Source: a virus
Length of the DNA stretch: 35,139 bases
Reading direction: 5' to 3' (one strand)
Virus record (IMG/VR): IMGVR_UViG_3300005288_000101
Span: 1-35,139 of that record
Shown here: piece after piece, positions 19,504 through 26,819 of the stretch
Position numbering within the stretch: position 1 is the first letter of the stretch
Layout of the letters: each line of letters starts with the position of its first letter
Notes under the pieces: model-generated
Seen by the model: only the letters and a program-made list of their open reading frames with translations
What the model was told of the DNA's origin: nothing
Databases searched by the model: none
Program-made: the position numbers and the translations under genes

Positions 19504-20844
19504 TCACGCTTCGATCTGCGGCTGCAGTAGGGTACTCAGCGACTCCATGCCAGCCCGTGCCCGTTCGGTGTCTGTGCGCGTCTTGTAGGAGCGTGTCATG
19601 GCGCGTGTGGAGTGGCCGACGATTTCCTGTATCAGGTCCTCGGGGACGCCGGCAGCATAGAGCATGTCGATAACCGTATGCCGCGCCCCGTGCAGCACAA
19701 CATCTTCCGGCAGCTCGGCATCACGCATGAGTTGTTTCCACGCCTTAGTGACCCGGTCAGGATCCCATGGGCGCCCCTCCTCTAGGAACACGAGCCCGTC
19801 CGGTGCGTTCTGCTTGTGCAGTTCCAGGATGGATTTCAACGGTTCCACGAGCGGGATTACGCGCCAACCAGACGATGACTTCGGGCGGGTCATGTAGAGG
19901 CTGGATTTCACTTGCCGGTACTCAAAGTCGTCAGGTACATCCTTGATGTTCGTTATCCGTTGCAACTGCCAACTGAGGTCAAGGTGATCAGTTACGCGGT
20001 CCCATTCCAAGCCGATCACTTCACCGCGGCGCGCACCCGTCAGCATGAACGTGGACCAGAGTGCGCCGTCCGTGCTGCCTAGGACGCGCTGGAGTAGCCC
20101 TATGGACTGCTCAAGACTGAGCGCGGACTGCGCGGCGTTGCGCTTCCGGGGCCTGTTGACCATGTCGCACGGGTTGGCGCTGATCTTCCCCTCTTGCATG
20201 GCGGCGCCGAGGATGACTGAGAGGGCGTTGTGTGCGAGGAGGACGTAGGTGCTGGACAGCATGACGGTATCCTCTGGCAGTTCCCGGCCGTCACGCAGCT
20301 TGGGATCCTTGGGGGTCGCGGCCATGACGTCGTGCAGGCGCCTCACGTCTTGGGCGCTGATCTTGTCCAGCATCTTCTTGCCGAGGACGGGGATGATGTA
20401 GCCGTTCACTACGGTCTTGTATCCGGCGAGCGTCCGGGGCTTGATGTCTTTGGGTGCGATCCGGTCGAGCCAGTGCGTGGCCCACTTGTTTAGCGTGATG
20501 CTGCTGGTGGAGAGGTCGCCTTTCTTTTCCAGCTCTCGCTGCTGGAGACGTAGCTCGCTGACTACCTGGCCTTTGTCCTTGCGGCAGATCACTTTGCGGC
20601 GGCGCTTCCCGTCCAGACCTTCGGGCAGCTCGATGGACGTGCACCACATCCCGTCGGCGCGCTGGTAGACGGCGCCTTCACCTTTGGGCCTGCGCGGCTT
20701 GGCCGCTTTGCGGCGCGCGTTGAGTTCGGCGTATTCCTCCGCCAGCCATGCCGAGGGTTCTTCGCCGCGGTCCTTGAGCTTCTTGAGCACGGTGCGATCC
20801 GCGATGAGGTTTAGCTCGTCCGTTTGTGTCCATTTCACGACCAT
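19504..20844 (-). CDS. int: Tyrosine integrase
   Basis: Using ATG 20844 the protein has 446 residues (GTG 20853 is an alternative). An N-terminal part of about 110 residues is likely to bind the arms (AP2-like, with DGMWCTSIELPEG and basic text), then a core-binding domain (TLNKWATHWLDRI, TLAGYKTVV) and the catalytic domain. The active-site set is Arg272 (TGARRGE), Lys322, His385-x-x-Arg388 (LHGAR), His411 (VGHS) and nucleophile Tyr420 (RSYKTR). It joins attP to a host tRNA gene and excises with the help of a directionality factor. The attP core lies 140 bases upstream, so int is read away from it. Confidence 0.95.
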   Translation of the reverse strand: MVVKWTQTDELNLIADRTVLKKLKDRGEEPSAWLAEEYAELNARRKAAKPRRPKGEGAVYQRADGMWCTSIELPEGLDGKRRRKVICRKDKGQVVSELRLQQRELEKKGDLSTSSITLNKWATHWLDRIAPKDIKPRTLAGYKTVVNGYIIPVLGKKMLDKISAQDVRRLHDVMAATPKDPKLRDGRELPEDTVMLSSTYVLLAHNALSVILGAAMQEGKISANPCDMVNRPRKRNAAQSALSLEQSIGLLQRVLGSTDGALWSTFMLTGARRGEVIGLEWDRVTDHLDLSWQLQRITNIKDVPDDFEYRQVKSSLYMTRPKSSSGWRVIPLVEPLKSILELHKQNAPDGLVFLEEGRPWDPDRVTKAWKQLMRDAELPEDVVLHGARHTVIDMLYAAGVPEDLIQEIVGHSTRAMTRSYKTRTDTERARAGMESLSTLLQPQIEA

Positions 20845-20855
20845 GAGTCTCACTG

Positions 20856-20895
20856 TAGCCTATCTGGTAGCCGATGCCAGCGTCCGCTAGCCTAT
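20856..20895. promoter_or_regulatory. Candidate integrase arm sites (TAGCCKAT repeats)
   Basis: TAGCCTAT (20856-20863), TAGCCGAT (20868-20875) and TAGCCTAT (20888-20895) repeat on the int side of the core; TAGCCTAA (21125-21132) lies on the other side. Such direct repeats on both sides of a core are what arm-type sites of tyrosine integrases look like. They could also affect the int promoter. Confidence 0.45.
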
Positions 20896-20919
20896 TGTGC
20901 TGAATCGTGGGGTCGTCAT

Positions 20920-20945
20920 AAACCCCTAAATTCCGCGGGTTCTAG
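20920..20945 (+). repeat. Partial copy of the terminator sequence at 21043-21069
   Basis: AAACCCCTA, TCCGCG and TTCTAG occur in the same order here and in the hairpin at 21043-21069, with small differences between. The two copies flank the attachment core about 120 bases apart. The meaning is not clear. Confidence 0.45.
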
Positions 20946-20986
20946 CGCTAATTCAGTAGTCCATCGAATGGATTAAATACCCACCG

Positions 20987-21033
20987 CACGACTCATAATC
21001 GTGAGGTCCCGGGATCGAGTCCCGGCGCCGCTA
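20987..21033 (+). other. attP: attP core: 3' half of a tRNA(CAU) gene
   Basis: The stretch folds as an anticodon arm (CACGA, loop CTCATAA, TCGTG; anticodon CAT at 20994-20996), variable region, T arm (CCGGG, ATCGAGT, CCCGG), the seven-base acceptor 3' strand CGCCGCT and discriminator A (21033). No matching 5' half precedes it, so it is a tRNA fragment: tRNA-Met type, with Ile(CAU) as the other reading. Many tyrosine integrases use such a 3' half as the common core so that the host tRNA is rebuilt on integration. CCA is not encoded. Confidence 0.8.
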
Positions 21034-21039
21034 CACCCC

Positions 21040-21078
21040 GAAAAACCCCTAGAATCCGCGAGATTCTAGGGGTTTTTC
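21040..21078 (+). terminator. Strong terminator directly after the attP tRNA half
   Basis: A perfect 17-bp stem (21040-21056 and 21062-21078, core ACCCCTAGAATC) with a five-base loop has five A upstream and five T in its far arm, so it works on both strands. It starts seven bases after the tRNA end and would end the restored host tRNA transcript. Confidence 0.8.
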
Positions 21079-21143
21079 ATTGCCTCAAAAGGTGCCCATC
21101 TAGGCCCAACTACAGCCTGACCTTTAGCCTAAAGCCGAAATGG

Positions 21144-21194
21144 AACACCCGCCCCACCCTCGCGCAGTTCGCGTTGAGGATGGGGCGGGGTGTT
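21144..21194. repeat. Long GC-rich hairpin upstream of membrane gene
   Basis: AACACCC-GCCCCACCCTC (21144-21161) pairs with GAGGATGGGGCGGGGTGTT (21176-21194) with one bulge and one mismatch. It lies 35 bases before the ATG of the plus-strand membrane protein. It may insulate that gene from read-through or be a regulatory structure. Confidence 0.55.
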
Positions 21195-21228
21195 GCGTTA
21201 AGCTGGGGTCAAAACTATTGGGGGAAAC

Positions 21229-21507
21229 ATGGCTGACGTTGTAACTGAATCAAAGCGCCCAACGCTGCGTGGCCGCGGACTGCCGACGTGGGTGAAGGTC
21301 GCCGGTTTCGCGATTCCTTTTGCGTGTGCCGCCGCCGGCGTGAGGCTGCTGACTTATGGCCCGCCGACGAACCACATGCTCACGAGGGCCGGTGTTCTTG
21401 TCCTGGTGATGGCAGCAGGCTGGGCGATCACTTCTTATTGGGCGTTCTTTGGCCGTGCAGCAGGCGCGGAGGGTGACAACGAACTGCCACCCTCCGCGGG
21501 CATCTAG
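21229..21507 (+). CDS. Small membrane protein next to attP, probable lysogenic gene
   Basis: This protein of 92 residues has a basic N-terminus (ESKRPTLRGRG) and two hydrophobic helices, about 22-42 (VKVAGFAIPFACAAAGVRLL) and 53-73 (AGVLVLVMAAGWAITSYWAFF). The C-terminus is polar. A GGGGGAA site precedes ATG 21229. It is on the strand opposite to the tail genes, with a terminator before it, and after integration it would sit at one prophage end. Such morons often alter the lysogen's envelope or block other phages; that is inference. A weak TTGCGT...TATTGG pair may be its promoter. Its stop overlaps that of the convergent hydrolase gene. Confidence 0.75.
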   Translation: MADVVTESKRPTLRGRGLPTWVKVAGFAIPFACAAAGVRLLTYGPPTNHMLTRAGVLVLVMAAGWAITSYWAFFGRAAGAEGDNELPPSAGI

Positions 21508-22898
21508 TCCACGAGGGTAATGGAGCCCCTGCGGACCCGGACGACGCCGTTGAACCCGGATAGCTGGAAGAGGAATTGCAGCGTCACGGCAGCAGCCTTC
21601 ACCGTCGCGTCGGGCGTCCTAAATACTGTCGGCACGGTGAGCCCCGGCAGGTTGGCAAGTTCGTACACGCCAGCGTCTCCGGGGTTCAGGTAGGGTCCAG
21701 ACGTTGACATGATGGTCGCGCCGCCGCCGTCAAGCTGGTTGCACTGAAGTTGCATGTTCGTCAGTGCGGTGACGGTGTCGAGCTTCACTTCAAATGTCGC
21801 AGCGATCTTCTTGCCGATCCACGCGGGAGGGCACGCGATTGTCATTTGCCGCAACTGGACCGTTTCGGCGCCGCTGGTTTCGATCCGCTGCCAATTGCCG
21901 GGAACGAGGTCAGTGGGAGCCACCAGCGACTTCGTGGTGCCGCCGATGGAGCTCCAGCCAGTAGCTACGGTCCCCGCGCCGTCCATGAACGGGTTCGCCA
22001 CGACGTTCTGCGTGTCGCCTGCGTAGACGGGGAGCCGGTCACGGGCGGGGTAGAGCGGTTCCAGAACGTCGGCTATCCGCTTTCCCATGCGGGCGGCGGC
22101 TGTCCGGTTCTGGTGCAGCCCGTCCGCTCCGTTGGTGTATCCGGTTTTCCAGATCATGTCCGTTGCGGTGACGACTGCGGAGGTCACGTCGATGACGATC
22201 ACGCCGCGCCGGCTGAGGTTCAGTAGCCAGCGGTTCACGTCCACGAGGGAGGTCCGCTGCCCTGCGGTGTGCGCGTCTCGGGGGTTGATCGTCAGGATGA
22301 TGGTTGTCGCGCCGATGGAGTCGTTCAGCGCGAAGATCTGCGTGAGTTCGGACTTGATCGTTTCGGTGGGGACGTTGTTCGTGACCGAGTTGACGCCGAT
22401 TCCGATGAGGACGTTCTGAGGCTGGTACGCGAGGACGTCGGTCTGGTAACGGGCGAGCAGATCCGACACCTTGTTCCCGACGATACCCGTCACCTTGAGG
22501 ACGCTGAAGCGCTGGCGAAGAAACAGGTTGGCCCAAGTGAAAATGCCCTGCTGGTCAACCCGATACTCGGTGCCCGCATCGCTGCCCGTCAACTCACCGG
22601 CCATGCGTGAATCTCCGGTAATGACAAGCGTGTTGCCGCGGGGCCGGGCGAGGCCCTCGGTGGCGAGGCCAATAGCGGCATTAAGTGCCACGTCCCCAAG
22701 CCGCGTGGGCAGGCTAGCGTCGGGCACCTTCGAGTCAGCGCCAAGCGGTGCGACACCGGAAGCCGCGCCGACCTTGTTGGCGTCGAGCTTGAGCGCAACA
22801 GCAGCAGCATTCGAAGCGGCGGGAAGGTTGGCGTCCGTGGTCTTCACGGATGCGGGGAGGGTGAAGTCGTCACCAACGGAGATGATGCGGTTGACCAC
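21504..22898 (-). CDS. Tail-appendage SGNH/GDSL hydrolase
   Basis: The protein has 464 residues. After an N-terminal module shared with the beta-helix spike (MVNRIISVGDDFTLP) and a linker typical of tail proteins (VAPLGADSKVPDASLP), an SGNH domain runs about 88-280: GDS at 95-97 (nucleophile Ser97), Gly141, Asn170 (GVNS) and DGLH at 259-262 (Asp259, His262). It probably deacetylates or de-esterifies a host surface glycan during adsorption. Residues 290-464 look like a beta-sandwich carbohydrate-binding domain (NPFMDGAGTVATGW...). It starts at GTG 22898 behind AGGAG. It is the last gene of the tail operon. Confidence 0.85.
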   Translation of the reverse strand: MVNRIISVGDDFTLPASVKTTDANLPAASNAAAVALKLDANKVGAASGVAPLGADSKVPDASLPTRLGDVALNAAIGLATEGLARPRGNTLVITGDSRMAGELTGSDAGTEYRVDQQGIFTWANLFLRQRFSVLKVTGIVGNKVSDLLARYQTDVLAYQPQNVLIGIGVNSVTNNVPTETIKSELTQIFALNDSIGATTIILTINPRDAHTAGQRTSLVDVNRWLLNLSRRGVIVIDVTSAVVTATDMIWKTGYTNGADGLHQNRTAAARMGKRIADVLEPLYPARDRLPVYAGDTQNVVANPFMDGAGTVATGWSSIGGTTKSLVAPTDLVPGNWQRIETSGAETVQLRQMTIACPPAWIGKKIAATFEVKLDTVTALTNMQLQCNQLDGGGATIMSTSGPYLNPGDAGVYELANLPGLTVPTVFRTPDATVKAAAVTLQFLFQLSGFNGVVRVRRGSITLVD

Positions 22899-22945
22899 GG
22901 GTTATGCTCCTGCCAGGTAGAGGCCCGGGTTTGACGGGTCCGGGG
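22875..22945 (-). repeat. Gene-boundary repeat, copy 1
   Basis: This stretch spans the end of the 191-residue protein gene, the ribosome site and the start of the hydrolase gene. It matches 25030-25100 closely (GCGGTTGACCAC, GCTCC, CAGGTAGA, GCCCGGGTT in the same order on the plus strand). Confidence 0.65.
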
Positions 22946-23477
22946 TTAGTGGGTTGTATTCAGAGATGAGGTAGAAGCCGGGGTTGCTGGGGTCCGGGGT
23001 TACGCTGGGTTCGTTGGGGATGAGGGTGGCGAGTTGCTGCGGGGTGATCGCGCCCGTGAGTCCGCCGAATGATGTGACGGTGGGGGTGGGTGCGATGATG
23101 GCGGCGATGGGTGGGCCGTCGATGATGAGCAAAGGGTTGAGTAGGTCCACGCCTTGAGGGATCTGGAAAGTCTTCGTCGTCATGTCGGATTTCCCGGATC
23201 CTTGAATGACGATGGTGACTTTGTAGGACCAGCCGCGGATTTCGTTGCCGCGTTTGTCTACGAAGCCGGGCTGATCGTGGGGGAGGTGGATGATGACGTC
23301 GCCGGATTCGGTGGCCTTGACTTCCCGGTCGATCTTCGCCAGTGCGATGCCGGACTCTTGATGCACGAGCATGTGCGAGGGTTCGACGGTGACGCGGACT
23401 GTCGCGTTCTCGCCGAGGTGGTCGGACGGCTCCGGGATGTGCACCGCGCAGAGGGTTACGCCTGATGGAAAGGGCAT
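22902..23477 (-). CDS. Tail protein with C-terminal PDPSNPG repeats
   Basis: This 191-residue protein is beta-rich in its first 110 residues (VRVTVEPSHMLVHQESG, GWSYKVTIVIQG), like a small immunoglobulin-type or collar domain. The C-terminal part has TPDPSNPGFYL and TPDPSNPGLYL, 20 residues apart. The same end motif closes the 90-residue protein at 25059-25331. It lies between the beta-helix spike and the hydrolase, so it is likely an adaptor or chaperone of the appendage. ATG 23477 follows AAGGAG. Confidence 0.75.
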   Translation of the reverse strand: MPFPSGVTLCAVHIPEPSDHLGENATVRVTVEPSHMLVHQESGIALAKIDREVKATESGDVIIHLPHDQPGFVDKRGNEIRGWSYKVTIVIQGSGKSDMTTKTFQIPQGVDLLNPLLIIDGPPIAAIIAPTPTVTSFGGLTGAITPQQLATLIPNEPSVTPDPSNPGFYLISEYNPLTPDPSNPGLYLAGA

Positions 23478-23513
23478 GATGCTCCTTGGTTGGGTTACGT
23501 CGCGCGCAAAGGA

Positions 23514-25055
23514 CTATGGCGCCGGAACCGTTACGTTGGCCGCGAGAGGGGTGTCGTAGGCGTCGTAGTAGGTGCCGCTGATGTTGTAGTTCTTGTTGAA
23601 CGGGGTAATGAACTGGTTGCCGCGGACCTGCTTGTTGCCGTACGCGTTGATGCCTAGACCATTCGGGGAGCCGGCCACTGTCCGGTTGAACTTGTTTCCG
23701 GTGATGATCGCCTGGGATGCTGCACCTGTGGAGACGCCGCCGATTGCGGAGTCTCGGAAGGTGTTGTTCGCTACCGTCACGTTCGCTGCTGGCCTGTCCC
23801 CGCCCGTGGCTTGGATGTCCCAGTTGCCGGTCGTGAAGCCCTCGAAGTAGCAGCCGGTGAACGTGATGTCCTCGGCCCGGAAGTGCACCAGTGCGTTCGC
23901 GGATCCGGCATAGTTGTAGCCCGGGTCCCCGATGAAGTGGCAGCCGATGAACTCAAGCCCGCGGTACGCCCCGACTGCGGCGTTGTTGTACTCGGCGCCT
24001 TCCGGAGTCTGGTCGTCCGCTACGTCCCCGTCCCCGGCCGTGGTGCCGCCGAAGAACACGCGGCGCGGGTGCTTGAACGTGCACCCGATGACCTGGACGT
24101 GTTTGGCTGTGAGGCTCAGCGGATCTCCCGCCGAGTGGTGGCCGATGTGCCGGGCGGAGAAGTTGACTTCGTTCTTCTCTCCGAAGCAGCCGATGAACTG
24201 CACGTTGGTGCCGGCGCTCTGGTCGCCGTGGGCCTTGACCTCGAAGCCGTGCGCATTGCCGGTGGAGTAGCAGTTCACCAGCTTGGTGTCGTAGCTGTAG
24301 TCGTCAATTTCGAAGCCGTTGGAGTTGGTGTAGGACACGTCCTGCGCGTACCGGGTGCCGAGGGCGTGGCAGTTGTCGAACAACACCTTGCCGGATCCGT
24401 GCGTGGTGAACCCGTCGTCTCCGTATTTGTCGGCGATGCAGTCGCGGAAGGTGATCCGCTCGGACGGGTTGGGGATGATCGCCCCGTCTCCAGCCTGCCC
24501 GTAATACGGGGTGGTCACGTCAAACCCGTGCTGTACGGAGTTGATGGCCTTGACCTTTTCCACCAGGATCCCGGTGGAGTTGATGACGGAGATGTTCGTG
24601 CCGTAGATCCCGCCGAGCCCGTCCGTCTGGATTCGGTTCGCTTGGTTCCCGTCGCTGGTAAGGTTCGACAGGCCCGCCTCGGTCGTCCCAGCTGGGAAGT
24701 AGAAGCTTCGGGGGTTCCATCCCAGCCCTGCAGCGACCTTGAAGTTCGTCGCGCCGACTCCCTGACCGGTGAAATATGAGTGCGTCTTGATGGCAATGTC
24801 GCCGTTGTGCGTGCAGAATCCAGCGGGCATGGGGTAGAAGCCCGGGGTTTCACCAGCGAGCTTTAGGCCGGCCGTGTTCGACGCAATAATCCCGGCGGTC
24901 AGGATCGGCGGATCGAATACGACATTGAATGGTGGCCTCGTAATGTCAGTGAAGATCTGCCACGCCGCGAGCCCTCCGGCGATGTTCGCATCCGCAACAA
25001 GGACGGTTGACGGGAGGTAACTGTCATCCCCGACAGAGACTAGGCGGTTGACCAC
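23514..25055 (-). CDS. Right-handed beta-helix tail spike (probable depolymerase)
   Basis: This protein has 513 residues. The first 30 match the hydrolase N-terminus (MVNRLVSVGDDSYLPSTVL), probably the part that attaches to the tail. Residues about 140-480 show the spaced repeats of a pectate-lyase-like right-handed beta-helix (ITFRDCIADKYGDDGF, VQVIGCTFKHPRRVFF, ITFTGCYFEGFTTGNW, VTVANNTFRDSAIGGV). Such spikes bind and often cleave surface polysaccharide and fix host range. Acidic residues for catalysis are likely (KYGDDGF), but the activity is not shown. It starts at GTG 25055 behind GGAG. Confidence 0.85.
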   Translation of the reverse strand: MVNRLVSVGDDSYLPSTVLVADANIAGGLAAWQIFTDITRPPFNVVFDPPILTAGIIASNTAGLKLAGETPGFYPMPAGFCTHNGDIAIKTHSYFTGQGVGATNFKVAAGLGWNPRSFYFPAGTTEAGLSNLTSDGNQANRIQTDGLGGIYGTNISVINSTGILVEKVKAINSVQHGFDVTTPYYGQAGDGAIIPNPSERITFRDCIADKYGDDGFTTHGSGKVLFDNCHALGTRYAQDVSYTNSNGFEIDDYSYDTKLVNCYSTGNAHGFEVKAHGDQSAGTNVQFIGCFGEKNEVNFSARHIGHHSAGDPLSLTAKHVQVIGCTFKHPRRVFFGGTTAGDGDVADDQTPEGAEYNNAAVGAYRGLEFIGCHFIGDPGYNYAGSANALVHFRAEDITFTGCYFEGFTTGNWDIQATGGDRPAANVTVANNTFRDSAIGGVSTGAASQAIITGNKFNRTVAGSPNGLGINAYGNKQVRGNQFITPFNKNYNISGTYYDAYDTPLAANVTVPAP

Positions 25056-25100
25056 TGGTCACGCTCCGATCAGGTAGAAGCCCGGGTTAGCGGGGTCGGG
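25030..25100 (-). repeat. Gene-boundary repeat, copy 2
   Basis: Spans the end of the 90-residue protein gene, its downstream ribosome site and the start of the spike gene. It matches 22875-22945. Together the two copies enclose the spike and the 191-residue protein genes. Confidence 0.65.
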
Positions 25101-25331
25101 TTGGATGGGGGAATCGGAGGCAATGAAATAGGTGCCGGGCCGGGTTAGGTCTTCCGTGAGTCCGTGTGTGACGCCGCCCGCGTTGGCCTCTGCCTGCCCG
25201 ATCCTGCCGAGCGCGTACGCAAGGACGTCCTCGGCCTTCTGCGCGTTGTCGGCGATGACGTTGTCCCCGTTGCGGACAGCCTCTTTCCCGTCCGGCTTCT
25301 TGAACCCGAGCGGGGTGATCTCTACAGCCAT
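25059..25331 (-). CDS. Small tail protein with PDPANPG end motif, 90 aa
   Basis: Begins MAVEITPLGFKKPDGKEAVR, a form seen in small tail proteins, then a helix (VIADNAQKAEDVLAYALGRI) and an end with QPDPANPGFYLIGA, which is shared with the 191-residue protein. It follows the holin terminator and has its own AGGAGAGG site. It is probably the first gene of the appendage module and may help attach or trimerise the spike. Confidence 0.75.
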   Translation of the reverse strand: MAVEITPLGFKKPDGKEAVRNGDNVIADNAQKAEDVLAYALGRIGQAEANAGGVTHGLTEDLTRPGTYFIASDSPIQPDPANPGFYLIGA

Positions 25332-25356
25332 TAGCGGCCTCTCCTTGAATGCGAAA

Positions 25357-25375
25357 GGCCCTCACAAGGAGGGCC
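25357..25375 (-). terminator. Hairpin after the holin gene
   Basis: GGCCCTC and GAGGGCC pair across a five-base loop, followed on the minus strand by TTTCG. It is a weak terminator or a partial stop between the lysis genes and the appendage module. Confidence 0.6.
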
Positions 25376-25391
25376 GCTGATGGGGGTAGGG

Positions 25392-25586
25392 CTAGGCCGA
25401 GTGCTTGCCAGTGTTGGGCGTGTTAGCGAGTGCAAGGCCGTTGGAGAGGCCCAGCGCGGCGCCCGCCAGTGCCAGCCACACGCCGAGCTGCTCGACGTTC
25501 ACGAGGCCGTACACGAGCGCGACAGCACCCGCCGCCACGAGGATGCCGTAGATGTAGGCGCGGACCTTGGGATCTTGGATGTTCAT
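25392..25586 (-). CDS. Holin
   Basis: This 64-residue protein has two hydrophobic helices, about 12-29 (IYGILVAAGAVALVYGLV) and 34-52 (LGVWLALAGAALGLSNGLA), a short N-terminus and a basic, polar C-terminus. Size, topology and place directly after the endolysin gene fit a small class II holin (r1t-like) that forms membrane holes at lysis. ATG 25586 follows the endolysin stop by one base, with GGAGAA upstream. A longer frame is rejected. Confidence 0.8.
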   Translation of the reverse strand: MNIQDPKVRAYIYGILVAAGAVALVYGLVNVEQLGVWLALAGAALGLSNGLALANTPNTGKHSA

Positions 25587-25587
25587 G

Positions 25588-26430
25588 TCAGTTCTCCTTC
25601 GGGAGTGCGTTGATGATGTCCTGCGGGAGTGTGCGGTAACCCTGCCCGGTCGCCTGCCACTCAACGAGCGTGATGCCCCGGAGCTTGCCGCTGACGAACT
25701 CGTACAGGGTCGCGTCCTGGTCGCCCTTCAAATACTTGGCGGCGCTGGTTGCGGTGCGGTCGTCTATGGCGATGATGCGCTCACGGATCCTGTCACCCTC
25801 CTGGGCCTCAAGGATCTGGAGTACCCGGGCGATCTGGTCTTCTGCTTGCTTGGACAATTCATCCTCCTCGGATGCTGGTGTAGTGGATCCTTGCGGTGCG
25901 ATTGCCGCGGATCCGAAGAATGGTTCGGGGCTGGTGCGCCCGTAGATGAGTCCGCCGCCCGTCCGGTAGGTCATGTCCACTAGCGCCTCAACGTGGAGGT
26001 GCGGGGCGACGCCACCCGTGCCGCCTGAGAGGCCGATAACCTGGCCCTCTGTGACTCTGTCGCCTGCGTTCATCTGCGCCCGCGAGAGGTGCGCGTAGAC
26101 GCCGACCCAGCCCGCGTGTTGAATGACGGTGACGATGCCCGGGAAACCCTTGTACAGGTACCAGCGTTTCCTGTATCCGGCGTTGGACTCGTCGCCCGGC
26201 AGGTTCGTTCCCCAGTCCGCCCACAGGACGGTGCCCGCCGCGATGGCATGGACCGGCGTACCCTCGGGGCATTTGAAGTCCGCGCCCGCGTGCCCGAATG
26301 GCTGGTAGTTGCCGTACAGGGCCACGTAGTAGGCGTCGGTACCAACGGCCTTGATGTTGCCGACGACGCCCTGAGTCTTCATGGACCCGAACGGCTGGTT
26401 GATTGGAAATGCTGCGCTTACTGGCCTCAC
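25588..26430 (-). CDS. M23-family endopeptidase endolysin
   Basis: The 280-residue enzyme has the zinc site of M23 (LytM-type) peptidases: His47 and Asp51 (HAGAD), His114 (YAHLS) and His144-x-His146 (PHLH). These enzymes cut peptide cross-bridges of the cell wall. Residues 1-165 are catalytic, with an insert carrying basic and Trp-rich text (AGYRKRWYLYKG). After a Ser/Thr/Pro linker (about 172-185), the C-terminal 95 residues are helical and acidic (ELSKQAEDQIARVLQILEAQ), perhaps a wall-binding or oligomerising part. There is no signal peptide, so it needs the holin. It starts at GTG 26430 in a GTGA overlap, behind GGAGG. Confidence 0.9.
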   Translation of the reverse strand: MRPVSAAFPINQPFGSMKTQGVVGNIKAVGTDAYYVALYGNYQPFGHAGADFKCPEGTPVHAIAAGTVLWADWGTNLPGDESNAGYRKRWYLYKGFPGIVTVIQHAGWVGVYAHLSRAQMNAGDRVTEGQVIGLSGGTGGVAPHLHVEALVDMTYRTGGGLIYGRTSPEPFFGSAAIAPQGSTTPASEEDELSKQAEDQIARVLQILEAQEGDRIRERIIAIDDRTATSAAKYLKGDQDATLYEFVSGKLRGITLVEWQATGQGYRTLPQDIINALPKEN

Positions 26431-26819
26431 TGATTACCTCCGTTCGCATTGACGATGATCTGCGGCGAGCAGACGGCGAGGTGCGCGTCCAGCTTCTGGC
26501 CCATGTCAATGCCCTGCGCCTCGGTGCGGGTGATCGCGTCCTTCACGGAGGATCCGTTATTGAACTCGACTTCATGGCGGATCGTTTCCAGAACGACGGA
26601 CTGTTCCGCTAGCTGCTGGTCTTGGTGGTCCATGCGCTCGAACAGGCCCAAGAGTTGCCGCTGTCCGGTCGCCGGGTCCGCTGGCACGCCGCTGATGCGG
26701 TCAATGAACCGCGCCCATTTGCGGAGCGCCGGGGCGACTTTCCAGATGATGAATCCGGCAAGCATGAGGGCGCCCAGCCAGGGCGCCACGGATATGACGT
26801 CGCTAATCCACTGGGGCAT
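26427..26819 (-). CDS. Membrane-anchored coiled-coil protein in the lysis cluster
   Basis: This 130-residue protein has one hydrophobic helix at about 12-28 (APWLGALMLAGFIIWKV), a basic stop-transfer stretch, then a long helical region (LLGLFERMDHQDQQLAEQSV) with coiled-coil character. The layout resembles actinophage lysis-cassette membrane proteins often noted beside endolysins. It may assist or time holin action. ATG 26819 shares its A with the stop of a 21-codon frame; GTG 26822 is the alternative start. Confidence 0.75.
   Translation of the reverse strand: MPQWISDVISVAPWLGALMLAGFIIWKVAPALRKWARFIDRISGVPADPATGQRQLLGLFERMDHQDQQLAEQSVVLETIRHEVEFNNGSSVKDAITRTEAQGIDMGQKLDAHLAVCSPQIIVNANGGNQ

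Noticed and set aside
20958-21033. A full tRNA gene at the attachment site
   Set aside because: No 5' strand complementary to the acceptor CGCCGCT and no D arm precede the anticodon arm, so only the 3' half is present.
23811-24779. 322-codon open frame on the plus strand
   Set aside because: It is the complement of the beta-helix spike gene with Val/Gly/Asp-rich nonsense-like composition and no start signals.
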